A stretch of DNA of 64,000 nucleotides from positions 1,302,001 to 1,366,000 of the forward strand of contig JALJCO010001098.1 in NCBI GenBank assembly GCA_023101725.1, read 5' to 3'. The position numbers were made by a program, and so were the translations under genes. This document shows, piece after piece, positions 35,844 to 47,930 of this stretch. Source of the DNA: Atherinomorus stipes (lineage: Eukaryota > Chordata > Actinopteri > Atheriniformes > Atherinidae). Numbering within the stretch: the stretch's first letter is position 1; the number at the start of each line of letters is the position of its first letter. The notes beneath the pieces are model-generated. The model had not been told where the DNA came from. It worked only from the letters and a program-made list of their open reading frames with translations, and ran no database searches.

Positions 35844-36349
35844 TTTCCACTTGAGCTTTAACCTCTTTTATGTTTTGATGTGTGGTAACACCACTTCTGT
35901 TTTTGGGCCACAGGAACCTGTCTGACTCAGATGGGGCTTCTATTGTAAACTAAAAACACAACTCGAAAAGACCACAGAAGGATGGTCGAGCTGCTGAAGC
36001 AACTCACTCGTCCGGTTCAATTACAAAATGTGCAATAGAGTAAATAGAGATACTGCTGAACAGATGACAATAAAGCCTCTTTCAAGACAGAGAGTCTGAC
36101 AGATTTTCTTTCATAAATACAGTTAACTTACAGTGAAAAAACACCTGGAAATGATGGATGCAGCTGTTCTCTAAACTGTGACCTGCTGCGCACAAATGCA
36201 AAAGTTTTAAAGGTCCATCAGCCTAAATAGAAATTCTGACACATTAAACATATTCTAAAATAAAATGCTAATAAACAACAAATATTAACAATGAAGAATG
36301 TAATTAAAAGGTGATATTCTATTGAGTTATGACCATATACCGTTAATAG

Positions 36350-36870
36350 AGAGGGACGAACCTTCCGCTACGTCACCCGTTGCTTTCTGAGGAGCTAAAA
36401 GTGGAGCCAGGTGGGCGTGTCCCACCGTCGACATTTTGCCGTTTTAACATGGGAGTCTATGGGGATTTGCTCTGTTTTGCAGCCCCTAGTGGATCAGAAC
36501 TACAAATAATGACTTCGCCAATACCGAAGACTGCCGAGGCCACGACGAGATCAACACTGTGAAAAAGTGGCCTCAAGACCGGTTTTGAGAACTACAGGTG
36601 TAGCTAATAGCAAGTCTAAGCATGCCTTACCTTTAGCCCGCCGCTTAATATTTGTTAGCTCCTGTTAGTTTCGAGTTAGCTCAGTTAGCATTACGTTAGC
36701 TGTCAATCATTTGCCCTGAGGTGGTGCTTTTTATACTTTCTGGGAGTGACGACACACGCGACGTGGCACAGATGGCGACAATGGGAATGCCCAACTGGCT
36801 CGACCTTAGCTCTTCAGAAACCAACGTGTGACATAATGAAAGGTTTTTTCCCTTTTTCTACGGTCTCTAC
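36350..36870. repeat. Dispersed repeat, copy 2
   Basis: It shares GGGAGTCTATGGGGATTTGC and GTGACGACACACGCGACG with 28985-29620, the first block in opposite relative orientation. It includes a 19-codon frame beginning MATMGMPNWLDL. Confidence 0.5.
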
Positions 36871-38159
36871 GTAGTTATAACCTGTTACATGAAAATTGCC
36901 TGTTTGCTTTATGTGAAGTGTAATATTTTTCTAAACAGACAACTAAACGGGGCCTGAGAAGATGTTGTCCTTGTTAAAAGACTTCTTTGTGTGATGTTGT
37001 TTCTGTTGTGACCTCTTGCAACACCAAAGTTCATGATCCTGTTGTAGTGTTACCTGATTGGCCCAAGAGAGCTGCAAAAAGGAAGTGATTGCACAATTAA
37101 GATTACGCAAAGGCAGTGAAAAGCAATGGAGAAAGAAGAAGTTATGCTTTCATTGTAAAGAACATTAAAACTTCAAAAGGTTCAAATGTATTTAGACAAC
37201 AGATAAATATCTGTTTATGCTGCATTATTCTACATCTGATCACCATTCCTGTGCTGTCCTCTTGTGGCATGAAGTGATATGATTTCTAAGTCATTCATTT
37301 CACGTTTAATGTTACAGACAACATATTAAACACAACTCAGATATGAGTCTATGAATCAGAAAGCAGTGTTGGAGATCTAGCAGTGTGGTTGAAAGCAGAA
37401 AATATAATTTAAAGAGGCAAGAAAAAAATCAGGAAGCTGAATAACAAGCTAATGAAAACTGGAAACCTTTACTGGGTGGAAAAAACAAACATCACAAAAA
37501 GCAAAAAGCAAAACGCAAGTTTGAACAAATCTACAAAAGTAAAACATTAACTTAAACCACAAACCACAACAAGAAATCTGGATTTGATGTGTTTTATTCC
37601 AGCTGTTCAGTTTGAGGGGAGGTGAATGAACTGGTGTCTGGATGGTGGTCCCCACTATGACTCATGCAGGAGTGTGTGATGATTTCATTTGCCTCCAGTC
37701 AACTGCAGTGAGGTCAAACTCGTCAGGATGTTGCAACCACTGCCATCCACCGCTGCAGGGACTAGTCTGGACAACAGAGGAGCTGCCAGCCGGTCAGTTA
37801 CTCACCACAGAAGTGCAACTGGTGGTCAGTGATTTTCCAGTGTGGGTGGCCTGGTCATTTGTTCGTTCCTCTTGACCTTATCCCTGCAATAGCAGAAGAA
37901 GAAGAGAAGGGAGAGTCCCTGGAGGTCCCTACTTTCTTCAATAAAACCACAAAAAATGTGGTGACATTTTTTTTTAACCTTTAATTTTCTGGGTGGAAAG
38001 TTTGACAACTGATTCTAGGCAATGAATCATCTGGTAAACATCAAGGAGGTCTTTTCTTTTATAAAACAATCATGAAAAAAGGCTGAATGTTCAATTTGTT
38101 GATTAATTTCTGCAGAAGTTTTCATTAATATCTGATTTTCCTCGCTGAAGGCATCTTGC
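36871..38159. other. Intergenic, nothing recognised
   Basis: No gene or repeat family is supported. The GC-richer patch 37620-37880 has short open frames only. Confidence 0.5.
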
Positions 38160-38480
38160 TCCTGCTCAGCTCTGATTCCTGACTAAGCAGCCAGCATATC
38201 TCACTATGATGCAATATACAATCACAGTTACTGTCGTGCAATAGAAGGTCTGCAGCAGCTTTACCTGCAGGTGACACCTCCTCAACCTCAGGAAGTGTAG
38301 CCTCTGCTGTGTCTGCAGGTCATCAGACATGTGCACCCCCAGGAATTTAAAGGAGGAGACCCTTTCCACATACTCATCATTCATCAACAGTGGAAAACGT
38401 CTTCTCTCTTTCTTCGCCAGTCCATCACCACCTCCTTGGTTTTTCCCGTCTTCAGTATGAGGTAGTTCATTTTACACCAG
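38160..38480 (-). pseudogene. Non-LTR retrotransposon reverse transcriptase fragment (L2/Rex1-like)
   Basis: The - strand reads SKTKEVVMD-like sequence, then VERVSSFKFLGVHMSDDL and QQRLHFLRLRRC, the block after the reverse transcriptase catalytic core in CR1/L2/Rex1 LINEs. A deletion removes sequence between the DDL and QRL parts and the frame stops early, so it is dead. Confidence 0.7.
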
Positions 38481-38919
38481 GCTCCCAGCCTCTGGACCTC
38501 CTCCCTGTCTCATCACCGCCTGAGATGAGACCTACCTCTGTTGGGGCAGTTTGAGGGATGAAATGCAGCACCGTCGTGTGTGTACAGCACATACAGAAAG
38601 GGGCTTAGCATGCAGTCCTAGGGGGAACCCGTGCTTAGTGAAAGGGTGGATGATGTATGGGACCCCATCCTCACTGTTTGTGGATGTTGTGTTAAAAACT
38701 ACGGATCCACTCACAGATGAGGGAAGTCCAGGGGGCCGTATTCCTAAAGATACTTAGTGCTAAGAGTTGCTCCTAGAGGCCATATTCTGAGAAAATTCTT
38801 AGAATCGTGATGTTTTTTTTTTTTTTTTTAGAATTTTCCCAAAAGATCCGAGTGTGGCAGTTGACAGTCCTGTCACTATGCCTCCGAGTGTTCATGTTCC
38901 CTGGCTACTTGGCCAAGGG

Positions 38920-39150
38920 GATGTCCCTTTGGCTGACTGGTTAGCGCACATGACTCTCACCCGGGAGTCTGTGGTTCAATTCCCGCCCGGGCCCTCCTTC
39001 GTCCTGCCACAATCGGCCTGAATGAGCAAGCACCGGTGCATACCAGGTGCAGATAATCAGCTGATTATATACGCGACTCTACAAGCAGGCATTGGCCAAT
39101 GCCTAGAGTCACACCTGAAACTAATTAACCACCTCACTACACGAGTAAAT
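38920..39150 (+). mobile_element. tRNA-derived SINE head
   Basis: GGCTGACTGGTTAGCGCA resembles a Pol III A box, and GTGGTTCAATTCCC resembles a B box about 45 bases later. The loop CTCTCACC would place a CTC anticodon (tRNA-Glu-like). The acceptor stem does not pair well and unrelated sequence follows, so this is a SINE rather than a working tRNA gene. The 3' limit is uncertain. Confidence 0.6.
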
Positions 39151-39195
39151 GTAGAAGCTATTCCTAAAGAATCCTACCTCTTAAGAGAACTCCTA

Positions 39196-39744
39196 CACAC
39201 AAAAACAGAGGTACAAGACGGGAACATTTCTGTACCTGTAGGTACATTTTTTTTTACAAATGTTCTCTCAAAAGTACAATATTGGTCTTTATGAGGCCAG
39301 AAGTACCTATATACTATGAAAAAGGGTCCAAAGTGATATAAAGTACAAATTTGTACAATTTCAACCCTAAGAGTACCTGCAGCATTGAAAAATGTGCGTA
39401 GCTTGTACAATAACTATAAATAGAAGTACTTCTAAACAGTAGTATAATTGTAGTTATGATATTATGATTTTCATAATAATTATAATGATCATAGTAATAA
39501 TTATATGTATAATTCTATATGTTTGGCCTAATATTTATATAATAATTATTCATTTATTATTAGCATCTTTGATTGTTGTCATGATCTCTATTTTAATAAT
39601 ACTTTATTAACTGATGCAGCTTGATAAGGTACAAAAATGGACCAGGACTGAAGGGTACAGAAATGTTTTTCAAAGAGGAACACCCCCAGCGGCAACCTTT
39701 GTTCCCTTTTTAAGTACAAATTGGTACCTCTATTTTTGAGTGTG
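39196..39744. mobile_element. CACAC-ended MITE ('AGAGGTACAAG')
   Basis: Left end CACACAAAAACAGAGGTAC and right end GTACCTCTATTTTTGAGTGTG are inverted copies. A short second copy of one end lies at 43695-43762. The superfamily is likely CACTA/EnSpm but not proven. Confidence 0.65.
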
Positions 39745-39812
39745 TACTGTAAGGTGAGATCTGGTAAGAGGACCTTTAAGCAGCTTAGGAGTTCCCTAAA
39801 ACAGAGGACAAA

Positions 39813-39920
39813 ATGGTGTATGGAAGAGGCAGGAGAGATGTTCTCCAAACACTGGATGACTGTGAATTAATGAGATTGGATGGTGCAGGAATCATGTTTG
39901 TGGTTGATCAAATTAGCCAT
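39813..39920 (+). pseudogene. Harbinger transposase N-terminal remnant
   Basis: The frame reads RDVLQTLDDCELMRL followed by DGAGIMFVVDQIS, like the N-terminal 'L.D..L...R...GI.FL.D.I' region of Harbinger transposases. It runs out soon after and has no catalytic part. Confidence 0.4.
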
Positions 39921-39944
39921 GTAGGAACTCCAACCCAATGTCAC

Positions 39945-40600
39945 AATGCAACACCACCCCAAACGTAGTCATCACAGCACTTTACGCTGATTGACCAACT
40001 GAGAAAGAAGCAACCGACTGCAGAGCAGATGATGACGTCACTGTTACGCGACACAATAGCAAGTAAACATTTACTTGCATCGATTTCCGGACCGAGATCG
40101 CATTCACGTTGCACCATAGCCAAACGGGCCAAGAATTTCAGGTGGCGCTGCATTCGGATTCACAGTAGGCGAGGACAAGACGCACAAACAAGAAGGTTCT
40201 CACAACTTCTGTTTCCTCCACAAAACAACACTATTTTTGTGCATAGTCACGAGGAGCTGGGAAATGCTTTCATCAGACCAAACATCAATTAAAGCTTTTA
40301 CTACCTTGTAACACAACGTCTGATCACAAGCCATCTTTATAAGTAGCTTACTGCAGTCCCACACGTGTAGCTGTTGTTGTAGCGTTAACCCACGTTGCCC
40401 AACGTTTTACCCACAATGCCAATGCAATTTTAGTCCAATTCCTGTCTTTGGTTCACTTGAATCGGACCGAGACCCTTGTTTGTAGGCGGACCGAGTCCGG
40501 TTGTTTGTTCCGGATCAGAGTCCATTTGCACATTCACAACTCCCCCAAACAAAGCGGATTCTGATTCCAATCGAAAAAGCTTTGTGAATGCGCCCTATAT
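39945..40600. mobile_element. Likely DNA transposon remnant
   Basis: GC-richer sequence with TGACGTCA and repeated CGGACCGAG words ends with TTTGTGAATGCGCCCTA, a terminus-like sequence of fish MITEs. The left end is not resolved. Confidence 0.3.
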
Positions 40601-40639
40601 TTCAAACACGGCACTACCCGAGCTATACTGAAAGACGCG

Positions 40640-40765
40640 GGAGCGGGAAAATATATGTATCGGATCGGATCGGATCGAATCGGTATCGGCAGAATAAATC
40701 ATATAAAATATCGGATTGGATCAGGAACCAAAAAAATCTGGATGGGGACATCCCTAGTCCCATGA
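40640..40765. mobile_element. hAT-like right-end fragment
   Basis: GGATCGGATCGGATCG repeats and TATCGGCAG are followed by GGATGGGGACATCCCTAG, a hAT-type terminus. Confidence 0.45.
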
Positions 40766-40939
40766 CTCCATCTCCATCTGATATTGTCTAATATACTCAC
40801 TGATGCCTACCTACTATCATTGGACATTATTGCCCCTAAACATTAACCCATGGGATAATAAAGTAATGTGGGACTGATGTGTTTAGATAGATTATATTTT
40901 CATGTAGTGGATGGGTGTTCAGCATCAGTTTTTCAAGCT

Positions 40940-41125
40940 ATGCCCCCCTACTTATAATATGCTTACAATGTTTTATATAAAGCACATGAAATGTGCTATA
41001 CAAATAAACTTGCCTTGCCTTACTCCAACACATCTAGGTGAACTAACTAGTCTATGAAGTTCTGCACAATGACTCACTGATTTGAGTCAGGTGTGTTGGG
41101 GCAAGGAGGCCTAGAAAACCTGTAT
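40940..41125. mobile_element. Retroposon 3' tail joined to hAT MITE fragment
   Basis: GTGCTATACAAATAAACTTG followed by CCTTGCCTT is a typical fish LINE/SINE 3' end. It is followed by CCAACACATC and TTCTGCACAATGACTCACTG, shared with 26425-26605. Confidence 0.45.
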
Positions 41126-42860
41126 AATTGTGGCCCTCAACTGGAGATGAACACTGTTGATATCATGTAAAAATAATGCGTAGAGTGCAAGTGACCAAAT
41201 GGTGTTGGAGTAAAAGTTATTGCAAAAATCTATTGCAAAAAATATTACAAAAACTCAGATTACTTCATCAAAACATGATTCAATCTCACTGTATCAACAT
41301 GAAATACACAGGTTTATTGAATGTGAATAATTTGTGTGAATTTAACTAAATTTTTAAAGTTGCTGCTGAATCAAATCAACTGTGTGCAACCACTGTCCAC
41401 TATTGAATTAAGTAAATCCAGCAGGTTTTTTTCAGTGATATACACACATGACCACGTAATAGGTGTGAATGTGTAAGTATGCGAACGTCTTTATGTGGTG
41501 TGAGTATGTATGTGTGTTCTTTCAGTGTTTATACATCTTTTTAGGTATTTTTAAATGTCTATGGAGCACATTGTGTGACTGTGGTTGTTGTCGTGTTCTA
41601 TACAAATAAACCTGAACTGAACTGAACTTTGTCTACAAAGGCAGATGATGACATCTTCAACACCAAATTCATAATGACAAATAAACTGCTGTGGGTCCTG
41701 AAAGGTGTTCACTTGCTTATACACATCAAGGAAAGTTTATTTTATAACACATTTCATGTACAGGACAATTAAAAGTGCTTTACATAAAACATTAAAAGCA
41801 TCACAGCAGGTTGTAGAAGAAAAGAAGATATTTAAAGTAAAGAACAAAAGAACAAAACCATGATTGGACTTTTTTTTTTTTTTTTTTTAACATAGGGGCC
41901 ATGCAGATGTTAACTTTTGAATAAAATGTAAATGCAGCTGAGAACATCAGGTAAACACTTGCATGAATGTTGATGTATTTGTTTTTACTTCTGCTCTTTT
42001 GGCTCAATTTGTTAGTATTCCTTTAACAAACTGGTACAGCTTAGACACACAAACAAAAACTCATCCATACAAACAGATTAAACAATACAAAAGTGACTCC
42101 AGAACTTTCTATCACTGATCAAGCATCACAATTTCTCCTTTACTTATGTAATATCTATTATGGCCACTAGATGGTGCTGTAACTTAAACATTGTATGTGG
42201 TGTCGTCATTTTAATGAAAGTGTCAGTCTCATTTGGTGAATTCACACATATGATTCAACCTAGACATGACACTTATGCCAAAACAAACTGGGAAAAAAAA
42301 ACTGGTTCTCCATTATGTCATTGAACTGGTTGATATTTTCATTTGTGATTTCACAGCCAGACATTAATAAATGTTGATGCTAAGATATTTGCAAAGACCC
42401 TAAACAATCAGCTATAAAATATCCTCCCATCAGTTATTCCTGTTGAGAAAACGGTTTCATAAAAGGCTGCCACTTATTTTATAGTATTCATACTCTTTTG
42501 AACATCATCCATGTCAAGAAACATTCAAAAATTCCTGCAATACTTTTTTCTATTGATGCTAAAACATGAATGGAATTATTTACTTGCCTACTCACAAAAT
42601 TTAAAATGTTAATTTCATTTCTTGGTTACGTCTTCTACAGACCCTCGAGTTTGTGTTGTAACAAACGATTTTAAATCCATTTTTTTAAAACTTATCTCGT
42701 GATACCAGACAAGGTTTTCCTTTACAGTTATATTTCAGTTATTTATGGTTCCTTTTTCAAAGTCTCAACTTTCCAATTCTTTCTGATAGTTGTGACAAAT
42801 GTCAAACCTCCCCATGCGCTCTGTTTCATATGTTTTTCTTTTGTCCATCACAGCAGTATC
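41126..42860. other. Intergenic with retroposon tails
   Basis: TTCTATACAAATAAACCTG near 41595 and AAGTTTATTTTATAACACAT near 41735 are retroposon 3'-end words. No gene is supported. A CTCF-like motif lies at 42162-42179. Confidence 0.45.
42162..42179 (+). promoter_or_regulatory. CTCF-like motif
   Basis: GGCCACTAGATGGTGCTG fits the CTCF consensus CCACNAGRKGG-GC, with T for C in the third-last block. The motif alone does not show binding. Confidence 0.35.
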
Positions 42861-43508
42861 TACAGTCATCCTCAAAATTATTCATTCCCTCCAACTGAAG
42901 AAAAGGCTAAATTCTCAATAGTAATTCAAATTAACAGGAAACTAAAGAAACTGATAATAAATAAAAATTTACAAAATTATAATTTTGTGAAATAAAATAT
43001 TGCTTTTGAATTGTGGTTAAAAATAATTATATATAAAAAAAACAAACAAACAAAACTATCTCAGACACATTAGAGCACTTTTCCCATGAACAGTGGACCA
43101 AAATACCCGTCAACAGGTACAGAAGTAATTTTGAACATTACAGAAAACGCCTGATCGCAGTGATTGTCTCAAAGTGTTGCTCAACAAAATTTTAGTTTCG
43201 GAGCCCCATCATGTTTGTTGACTTGTTTTATTTTTTGTGTGTTTGTTTTTAATATTTTTGTTGAACCACAATTTAAAATCAATGTCATGATGTCCATAAA
43301 ATTTTTATTTATTATTGCTTTTGTCAATTTCAACTTTCTTTTCTTTTCTTTTCTTTTTTCTCCTTTTTGGCCCTCCACCCCACCCCCACCCCCTCTCTTC
43401 GGAGGACAACTTTATTCTTATTTAATGTCAATTTAAACTTAATTCACTGACAGCTGATTTTTTTCCTTCTTTAATTGGAGGGTATGAATAATTTTGATGT
43501 TGACTGTA
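42861..43508. mobile_element. Tc1/mariner-type MITE, copy 2
   Basis: It begins TACAGTCATCCTCAAAATTA and ends TATGAATAATTTTGATGTTG..CTGTA. The ends are inverted and bounded by TA. Inside it shares CATTACAGAAAACGCCTGAT with 12290-12810. Confidence 0.7.
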
Positions 43509-43694
43509 ATTACTGTAATTTATGTATTTTTTTTCTTTAATTATCTCCATAAGCTTTTGCCCCATGTTGCCATATTCAGCAATCTCCAAAGTAAATTATA
43601 AGAAATGTACAAACGATTGAATAGATATTATAGCTTTCACCTCTTTGTTGTGTCGTTGTTTCTTTTCTTTTGCGGTGGAAATCGAACATTTGTA

Positions 43695-43762
43695 AAAAAT
43701 GTACCTACAGGTACAGAAATGTTCCTGTCTCGTACCTCTACTTTTGAGTGTGTACCTAAATA
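43695..43762. mobile_element. End fragment of the CACAC MITE
   Basis: ATGTACCTACAGGTACAGAA and GTACCTCTACTTTTGAGTGT match the ends of the 39196-39744 element, with the middle missing. Confidence 0.5.
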
Positions 43763-44458
43763 TCAATGATAGTTTTCATTCAGTTACTGAATCATTTGTT
43801 GATTCATAAATTTGCTGTGACAGCTGACATGTCCGTCCTTTCTTCAGCTTCCTTCCTGCATTCTTGCTGTCATGAAGAATTTGCTGACACATCTGTCAGT
43901 ACTCACTGAATGTGTTAGACACAATAAAACGCATCATCTCGTTTCAACATGACTTTCTGTGATGTGTCTTGCACAGACAGAAGCATTTCTTTGACTCGTT
44001 AGCATCCGATCAATGAGACGTGTCTTAACTTGATGTTGCTGGTAGTTGTATGCTGACAACATACCGTTGCTGGAGGCAGTGCTGAAGTGTGAAGGTGCAA
44101 CGGTGGCCATGTAAACGTTTAAAAAGAGCCATCATTCACAACATAATGATAATGATGAAAAATGCTCAACAGCTACAACTTATCCTGTGTTATGGTTTAA
44201 GGCTGAGGGCATATACAAGTCAGTTATGACTTAAAACACTGACTTTCATCGTGGATAATCTAAGCTAGATAACCTAAAAGCTGTGCTGTGACATTCAAGT
44301 AACATCAACCCACCAGAGAACTGCTGCACCTGTTTAGGAAACTATGGTAAAAGTGTAAGAATCAGTTATTTTATTCAATGATTCACAATAATTACCTTTC
44401 ATATGTCTAAGATCATGCAGACACATTAAAATATTTTACAGGTCAAAAGTCATTTGGA
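43763..44458. other. Intergenic, nothing recognised
   Basis: No feature is supported. Confidence 0.5.
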
Positions 44459-44697
44459 CTGGGAAAAAATATTGATACACTAATAGTGATATTTTTATAT
44501 GCCAATATTATATAGACATTCAAAAACGCAGTATCGATCTATTGTACTAACAAAATCTTGCGAGATTTTGTAACAGAACGATAAAATCTTCCGAGTTTTC
44601 GTTAGTAAAATAGATCGATACCTCATTTTTAAATATCAATATATCGACATATGAAAATATTGCAATATTTCAGTATCGATATTTTTTCCCACCCCTA
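44459..44697. mobile_element. Free-standing palindromic MITE, second copy
   Basis: CTGGGAAAAAATATTGATAC and TATCGATATTTTTTCCCACC are inverted ends. The centre has AATCTTGCGAGATTTTG. It matches 27905-28205. Confidence 0.75.
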
Positions 44698-45292
44698 AAA
44701 GTCATTATATAAGTCTCATGATTTTTAAGGTAAAATTGTATTTTCAGTGCATCTCTTTTTACAACAAAGTCAGAAAAGATTCTGTAAATGGGACAAAGTA
44801 CACAGCAGTCATCTTGATAACATTTCTGTGCAGTTACTCTGACTAATTATCACTTTTCTGTCTGAATTAAACAGCAAATAGGCCATGACTGCAATCAGGC
44901 CGTCATCAGGAAAGAGAAATAGCAATGCTTACAAAAGGTTTCCGACCACCTTCATACTTACTGTTTGCATGGTTCCAACAACTTCTTTTATAGACAAGTT
45001 CAAAATGTTATCACACTTAAAATTTAACACATAATTAGTTAAACTGCGAGTTGTAGTTGACCAGATGGTACAAATTCTAAATAATAATAAAACCTGATTT
45101 TTTTCATTTTACTTTCTAAGCCAACCGACCTGCCTGAGGACCATACACAGAATCTGGCGTGCTGTCCTCTGCGTCCCTGATATGTGCTGTTGGTCATGTA
45201 TTCATGATTCAGAAACAGTCAGTAAATCTTGTGAGGACTGATTCATATGAGGATGTCCCGTTCAGTAACTGATGACATCACCAGGGCCCCGT
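44698..45292. other. Intergenic, nothing recognised
   Basis: No feature is supported. Confidence 0.5.
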
Positions 45293-45535
45293 ATTTCAAT
45301 GATAATCCAGCAGGATTAATCCAGGTGGATTTGATTTTTCCAGATCTGGTCAGAAAATAGGTATTTCAAACGAGATTTTACTCTGCAGATTTAAATCCAG
45401 ATCTGTGAATCCAGTCCTACCTTTGACCCAAATGTTTTGCTATTTTGGGTATTGCAAAGGTTTGGGCCCAAATCTGGATAATTTTGATCCTGAAAACAGG
45501 GATTGAAATAAACCCACCTCAGAGGAGGATCTAAG
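45293..45535. mobile_element. MITE with 'GGGCCCCGTATTTCAATG' end
   Basis: The terminus and the repeated 'CCAGATCTG' and 'AATCCAG' words fit fish Harbinger-type MITEs. The right limit is approximate. Confidence 0.4.
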
Positions 45536-45779
45536 GTGAAAAACAATGAGGTGCACAACTGCAGCAACTAACTGCACATATTTCACTCTGAATCTTCTAA
45601 ATAAATCAACTCTGTTCATACTGAGGAAATATGATCATGTAATATTTTTTAAAAATGTTCATTAAGTAAATCATGTTTGTGTGAAACTGTTTTTTCACTT
45701 TAAAAATTTGAATTATGTAACCAAGCTTTTATTCCACCCATGCTCAATTATAGCGCTTTTCTAGTCATTTTGCAGACCA

Positions 45780-45950
45780 CTCAAAGCGCTTCACACTATA
45801 CAGCTCCTTTCAAACGTCCTCTGGAAAGCAGTCATAGTGCGAACTTTGTCTACATTCATACAGTTTGCATTCAGACAAATGTCCCGCTCTTATACCTCGG
45901 AGCTGTAGCGGGCATGTACCGGCTAGCCTCCATGTTATAAGAGCTGAAAC
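45780..45950. repeat. Dispersed repeat shared with 24965-25100 (inverted)
   Basis: It shares GTTTGCATTCAGAC, CGGAGCTGTAG / AGAGATGTAG and CATGTACCGGCT with the stretch inside the Tc1 element, in reverse orientation. The AAAGCGCTTCACACT start is a common retroposon word. Confidence 0.45.
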
Positions 45951-46124
45951 GTTCTTCAGCTATCTCACTGTATTAAGACTTTATTTCTTATTGCCATCTA
46001 TAATTGTAAAATAAATTGTCACGTTAATCACAACACACTGACTTGTGTTAACGGCTCTTTTTATTAATGTCAGGCAACAATAGTTAACGTGCACATTAGC
46101 CAGCCTCTGCTTGTTGGAAGGGAT

Positions 46125-46340
46125 CCTAGGCTGTGTCCGAAGGTACACCCTATTCCCTACATGGGACCCTATAAGGATCACGCCATTTTGTAGGGGTGAC
46201 TGAATTTTCAGAAAGAAAAAGTAGAGCGCTCAAAGTTACCCACAATGCATCTTGAAAACTAGTGAGCTTCGGTGGTACCTAGAAAGGACAATATAGACCA
46301 CAATGCATTGCGGTCAGGAGAGCTGAATGGCGCGAGGTGT
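46125..46340. mobile_element. MITE-like fragment ('GCTGTGTCCGAA')
   Basis: GCTGTGTCCGAAGGTACACC with CACAATGCAT repeats resembles a common fish MITE. The right end is lost near the AT microsatellite. Confidence 0.35.
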
Positions 46341-46378
46341 TGGACACATTGAACGGCAGAAAAAAACAGAGAAAAACA

Positions 46379-46382
<4 letters not shown>

Positions 46383-46434
<52 letters not shown>
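46383..46434. repeat. (AT)n microsatellite
   Basis: About 26 uninterrupted AT units. Several apparent open frames over it are Ile-Tyr repeats only. Confidence 0.95.
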
Positions 46435-46441
<7 letters not shown>

Positions 46442-46559
46442 AATATAGCAGAAATTGTGCTTTATTACAACTTTGAGGAGGAAAACACAAGTAGCTGCCT
46501 TGGACATGAGAGAGAAATGGAGAAGTCTTTATCTTCAAGATTAATTTTTATTGTTTGAC

Positions 46560-47930
46560 TTTGAATACGGGGCTTGTTTTTTTTTCTCTTGAAGCAGAAA
46601 CAGCAGATTATTCTTATGATCCCTTACACATCCAAATGTTATTATAATAAACCTCATTTGCAAAAGTTTCCATCTCCAGTAATAGTCTAAGCATTTTTCA
46701 AAAATGACAACTTCCTGAAGCAAGCGTAAATACTTATGAGTTGTTATTTTACCCTTTGCTATTACAAATATATTGAGCAATAATGGTGCTACTCCTGCGT
46801 AAAGGAGTAATAGTCTCACAGGTGATATGTAATCGGAAAAGATGAATAAAAGCTTCTAATTCTAGACAAGAGATAGTGTGCTTGTTTCATAGCTGCCAAG
46901 TACATCGTTATCTTTTTCAACTAATGGAACTACTTTGTCATATATATTTATATTCGTTTATATTAACTTTAGATCTTTAGTTCATCATGTTTTAGTCACA
47001 TATATATGAAGAAATCAAAAGTGGAACATGTCCATCCTTCAGGATGAACTGAAAGTCAAATGCAGATACATCAACCACTCACCACCTCTACTTTGACTAT
47101 AATTTGCCCACTGTCTCTTATCATATTTCCTGTTTGTAACACTTTCATAGAAAAACTTTTATCTCACTTCCACAGAGCATGCAAGTTTCTTTATAGATTT
47201 CATTAGAAATAAACAGTTGTCGGTTGCAGGAAATAGATTTATTCCATAAAAGGAAGTGTTACTTTTTACCTATTTAAACATTAGTCATTCCAACGTCTCG
47301 CTACAGTCAACTGGAGATGTTGAGTACTGCAGCACAGTGAGACAGTGAGTCGTGTGATGTGCTGAAAATGTCCAGTCCTTATCAGATTTATGAATCAATG
47401 TCTCCTTTTTTTCAGTCTCTCATCTGTCTGCCAGTTAGTGTCTGTTGAGGGGGAAAAAAACTACTTACCTTCACCCTCCTGGAAAACCCTGAAAGGACCA
47501 AGAAAAACACATCAGGAATGTTAAATAGACCTATTACTAAGGATTACAGAGAACTGAATTGTAAATAAGGAATTGCATAACAGGAGTTTTTAATTTTTAA
47601 ACTAAAATAAATTTATTTAGTATCAAGAAAACATCCTGGAAAGTATGTTGCTACTGAAGATACGGGTTAAACATTAGGGACAGATGGATAAAAGAGGGAG
47701 AGTACATGGCAGCCTGGGTGTAGATTACATGTCATATATGATTGAAAGCAACATGGTGACGGTTTCAGATCAAAGGAATCTTCAGTGTGATGCATTCCCC
47801 AAGTTCTTTCGCAATCAGGTAGTTTTTATGGTTTTTTTCACTTCCTTAACTTTCTCTGCTTCTCCATTAACTGACATTAACCATTTCCTTTTTTTCTATG
47901 AACCATTTTGTCCTATGAATACATACTGTA
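46560..47930. other. Intergenic, nothing else recognised
   Basis: AT-rich DNA; the only candidate feature is the microexon at 47469-47488. Confidence 0.5.
47469..47488 (-). other. Candidate 20-nt microexon (possible GPCR 5' UTR exon)
   Basis: On the - strand a pyrimidine-rich TTTTTCTTGGTCCTTTCAG acceptor is followed after 20 bases by a perfect GTAAGTAG donor. The GPCR needs a 5' non-coding exon to the right of 21850, and this is the best-looking splice pair I noticed. There is no direct evidence of transcription. Confidence 0.15.

Larger units (their letters stand above)
38729..39930 (+). mobile_element. PIF/Harbinger-like element, interrupted
   Basis: It begins GGGGCCGTATTCCTAAAG, a terminus common to fish Harbinger elements. 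It is broken by a tRNA-headed SINE (38920-39150) and a CACAC-ended MITE (39196-39744). It resumes with a coding remnant at 39813-39920. Confidence 0.45.

Noticed and set aside
38920..38995. tRNA-Glu-like gene
   Set aside because: A and B boxes are present, but the acceptor stem does not pair and a SINE body follows.
46259..46558. Frames with Ile-Tyr repeats
   Set aside because: They are translations of the (AT)n microsatellite.
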